A stretch of 7,741 nt of DNA. It comes from CAKSQF01 sp051867915. Lineage in GTDB: Bacteria > Bacillota > Clostridia > Oscillospirales > CAG-272. A model generated the notes under the pieces. It did not search any database. It saw only the letters and a program-made list of their open reading frames with translations, and had not been told where the DNA came from. Shown here in pieces: positions 6,061 through 7,741 of the stretch (position 1 is the first letter of the stretch; every line of letters starts with the position of its first letter). The translations under genes were made by a program, and so were the position numbers. Where the stretch lies: positions 1-7,741 of the forward strand of contig JBJDZJ010000156.1 of assembly GCA_051867915.1 (NCBI GenBank). The letters run 5' to 3'.

Positions 6061-6779
6061 TTGAAAAACTGCCTTGGTTTGAATTTGCCGGACAATCGTC
6101 AAAGGAGCATGACCTGATTATCCTTGACAAAACCACATGGAACGGGGCGGAACGGGATCAGACCTTTACCTCGGTTGCGGGTCGTTCGGGCGATCTTCTC
6201 ACCGACAACAAAAGATTCAAAAACATAAAAATCAAGTATGATGTAGCAGCAGTCGAACAGTTCCACAGCATCCGTCAGATTTGCAGGAAAGTAAAGGGAT
6301 GGCTGTATGCGGACATGGGGTATTTCATGCTCAAAGACAGCTATGACCCCGATTATTTCCGTCTTGCTGCCACATCGGGCGGATTTACATTCGATCAGAA
6401 CCTGACATATTACGGAGAAGCAACGGTTGAATTTAATTGCAAACCATTTCGCTATCTGATAAAGGGACAGGAGCCTGTCCTGCTTCAGTCGGCAACGATA
6501 TTGACGAATCCGGAGGTGTTCCCGTCCCTTCCCTATATCAAAATCACAGGTGACGGGGACATCACCCTGTCGGTGGGATCGGAATCCTTTGTTTTCAGGG
6601 GGATAGACGGATACATCGAACTGGACAGCGAGACCATGCAAGCCTATAAAGGGACGGTCAGCGAAAACGCCAAGATGTACACTCCATCTTTTCCCACTCT
6701 GTCACGCGGGGCAACGGAAATCTCGTGGATCGGAAATGTGGAGTCGGTGGAAATCGTGCCCAGATGGTGTACTCTGTAA
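6057..6779 (+). CDS. Distal tail protein (Dit), phage tail family
   Basis: A 240-residue protein that would form the hexameric hub at the tail tip, joining the tube to the baseplate or receptor-binding parts. Two parts are visible. The N-terminal domain (about 1-135) has WFEFAGQSSKEHDLIIL, VAGRSGDLLTD and, near its end, FNCKPFRYL (the family usually has 'f.c.PY.y'). The C-terminal half (from about 145) has FPSLPYIKITGDGDITLSVG and YIELDSETMQAYKG, where the last matches the 'iD.e...ay' turn of the galectin-like C-terminal domain of SPP1 gp19.1-type Dit. Length is close to the short Dit form, with no added carbohydrate-binding insertion apparent. The position between tape measure and tail endopeptidase is the standard one. 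Confidence 0.85.
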   Translation: MIEKLPWFEFAGQSSKEHDLIILDKTTWNGAERDQTFTSVAGRSGDLLTDNKRFKNIKIKYDVAAVEQFHSIRQICRKVKGWLYADMGYFMLKDSYDPDYFRLAATSGGFTFDQNLTYYGEATVEFNCKPFRYLIKGQEPVLLQSATILTNPEVFPSLPYIKITGDGDITLSVGSESFVFRGIDGYIELDSETMQAYKGTVSENAKMYTPSFPTLSRGATEISWIGNVESVEIVPRWCTL

Positions 6780-6783
6780 CCAC

Positions 6784-6791
6784 GGAAGGAG
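6784..6791 (+). promoter_or_regulatory. Ribosome binding site pointing to an ATC start at 6801
   Basis: GGAAGGAG lies 9 bases before ATC at 6801. The GTG formed by its last base and the next two (6791-6793) opens a different frame that ends at TGA 6839-6841, so it cannot start the downstream gene. No ATG, GTG or TTG occurs in the correct frame between TGA 6792-6794 and GTG 6858. Confidence 0.65.
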
Positions 6792-6800
6792 TGATACAAA

Positions 6801-7741
6801 ATCAGACCGATCTTATATGCCAAGGATGCCACCGATTTTGATTCAAACGGGATCGGCGTGCTTGCCGATTCTGTCAGTTGCATCGTTACGGAAGAGCGCA
6901 ACGGTACTTTTGAAGCGACCTTTACCTATCCCGTGTCGGGAGTCTGGTATGGAAAAATTGAAGAAGGCTCCATCGTAAAGATCAAAGCGAACGAAGTTTC
7001 CGATCTCCAGCTTTTTCGGGTGTACAAATCATCAAAACCGCTGAAGGGGATTGTCACCTATTCCTGCCGCCACATTTCCTATGATCTCGTCGGACTTCCG
7101 GTGATTGCCTATCGGCGAGATAATGTCCTTGCCGGGACAGCAATGTCGGAAGCGTTTGCGGCCTGCCCTTTGGATCATCCTTTTTCGGCATGGTCGGACA
7201 AGACGGTGCTTTCCAATATAGATATTGACCGTCCACGCTCCCTTCGCTCATTTTGCGGAGGCGAGTCGGGGTCGGTGCTGGATGTCTATGGCGGGGAGTT
7301 CGAGTTTGATAATTTTGTCGTAAAACTGTATAAAAACCGTGGGGCGGACAACGGTGTGGTGATCAACTACGGCAAAAATCTGACGGATGCCAAGCAGGAG
7401 GCAAATATTGATAACTGCTACACCCATCTTTGCCCCTATGCGGTCAAAACGGTGCAGGAGATTTCCGACGACGGAACGGTCACTTCATCGCAGGATGTGG
7501 TCGTCACCCTGCCCGAGGGACTGATCGAGCTGATAAGCCCCGCCTCAGTTGGACACAAGCGGGTCAAAATTATTGATCTGTCCGATCGCTTCGGGACGGA
7601 CGAGCCGATCACGGAGGATGCAGTTCGGGCGTATGCAAACAGGTACATAGACAGCAATGACCTGCATTCCCCAAAAGTCAACATCACTCTGTCTTATATG
7701 CAGGTCTGGGACAGTGCGGAATTTCGTCCGTCGGCGATCCT
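6801..7741 (+). CDS. Tail-associated endopeptidase / tail-spike N-terminal region (3'-truncated by window edge)
   Basis: An open frame of 313 codons runs off the window end. It reads RPILYAKDATDFDSNGIGVL, then VTEERNGTFEATFTYP, VYGGEFEFDN and, near the edge, VNITLSYMQVWDSAEF. These are landmarks of the prophage endopeptidase-tail family (minor structural protein N-terminal region; Tal of lactococcal and SPP1-like phages), a trimeric tail-tip hub that often carries a cell-wall-degrading or fibre domain further on. Homologs usually begin M(x)PILY, so the expected start coincides with ATC at 6801, where ATG would be expected. A TGA at 6792-6794 closes the frame upstream. The first in-frame ATG (7143) would remove 114 residues, and GTG 6858 lacks a good ribosome binding site and would remove conserved sequence. 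Either ATC is used, or a one-base change or error lies at 6803. Confidence 0.85.
   Translation, partial: MRPILYAKDATDFDSNGIGVLADSVSCIVTEERNGTFEATFTYPVSGVWYGKIEEGSIVKIKANEVSDLQLFRVYKSSKPLKGIVTYSCRHISYDLVGLPVIAYRRDNVLAGTAMSEAFAACPLDHPFSAWSDKTVLSNIDIDRPRSLRSFCGGESGSVLDVYGGEFEFDNFVVKLYKNRGADNGVVINYGKNLTDAKQEANIDNCYTHLCPYAVKTVQEISDDGTVTSSQDVVVTLPEGLIELISPASVGHKRVKIIDLSDRFGTDEPITEDAVRAYANRYIDSNDLHSPKVNITLSYMQVWDSAEFRPSAI

Noticed and set aside
5464..6102. Long open frame on the - strand (212 codons) opposite the tape measure C-terminal region
   Set aside because: It lies opposite a well-supported gene on the + strand, has no ribosome binding site I can see, and its product has no recognisable domain. 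It is a shadow of the codon pattern of the tape measure.
6099..6641. Open frame on the - strand (180 codons) opposite the Dit gene
   Set aside because: The + strand reading is a clear Dit protein with an excellent ribosome binding site. The antisense product is low-complexity in motif terms and unsupported.
6791..6841. GTG at 6791 as start of the endopeptidase, needing a one-base frameshift
   Set aside because: The GTG overlaps the ribosome binding site with no spacing and its frame ends at 6841. A simple ATG-to-ATC change at 6801 explains the data with better spacing, though a one-base error cannot be fully excluded.
6736..6978. An 80-residue + strand open frame across the Dit end and the endopeptidase start
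   Set aside because: Considered because the endopeptidase lacks an ATG. Its product has no family pattern, whereas the frame starting at ATC 6801 gives clear endopeptidase-family sequence across the same bases.

Overview
The window is a stretch of the late structural operon of a tailed phage or prophage with a long non-contractile tail (siphovirus morphology). All genes are on the + strand and closely packed, with strong AGGAGG-type ribosome binding sites and start/stop overlaps. The protein families, the gene order and the strong Shine-Dalgarno sites suggest a phage or prophage of Bacillota, most likely Clostridia. This host assignment is an inference, because no host gene, integrase or attachment site is visible. 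The window opens inside the major capsid gene and closes inside a tail endopeptidase gene, so the operon extends both ways.

Layout: (1) 1-2454, head and connector genes: C-terminal part of the HK97-fold major capsid protein, gp6-like head-tail connector, head closure protein, HK97 gp10-like protein, and a probable tail terminator. (2) 2468-3046, major tail (tube) protein. (3) 3047-3201, the only real non-coding gap, with three small RNA hairpins and a sigma-A-like promoter candidate. (4) 3202-3866, tail assembly chaperones G and GT, probably made by -1 frameshifting on a run of seven T. (5) 3859-6060, tape measure protein with twenty in-register 11-residue repeats. (6) 6057-6779, distal tail (Dit) protein. 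(7) 6801-end, N-terminal part of a tail-associated endopeptidase/tail-spike protein whose apparent start codon is ATC.

The genes work as an assembly line. The capsid is closed by the connector, head-closure and terminator proteins. The tube protein polymerises around the tape measure, which the G/GT chaperones keep soluble and which sets tail length. Dit and the tail endopeptidase form the tip baseplate.

Most of the window is ordinary phage structural DNA, and I see no previously undescribed system. The points most worth a second look are the ATC start at 6801, the frameshift site at 3510-3516, the proline-phased repeat in the tape measure, and the structured gap before the chaperone genes.
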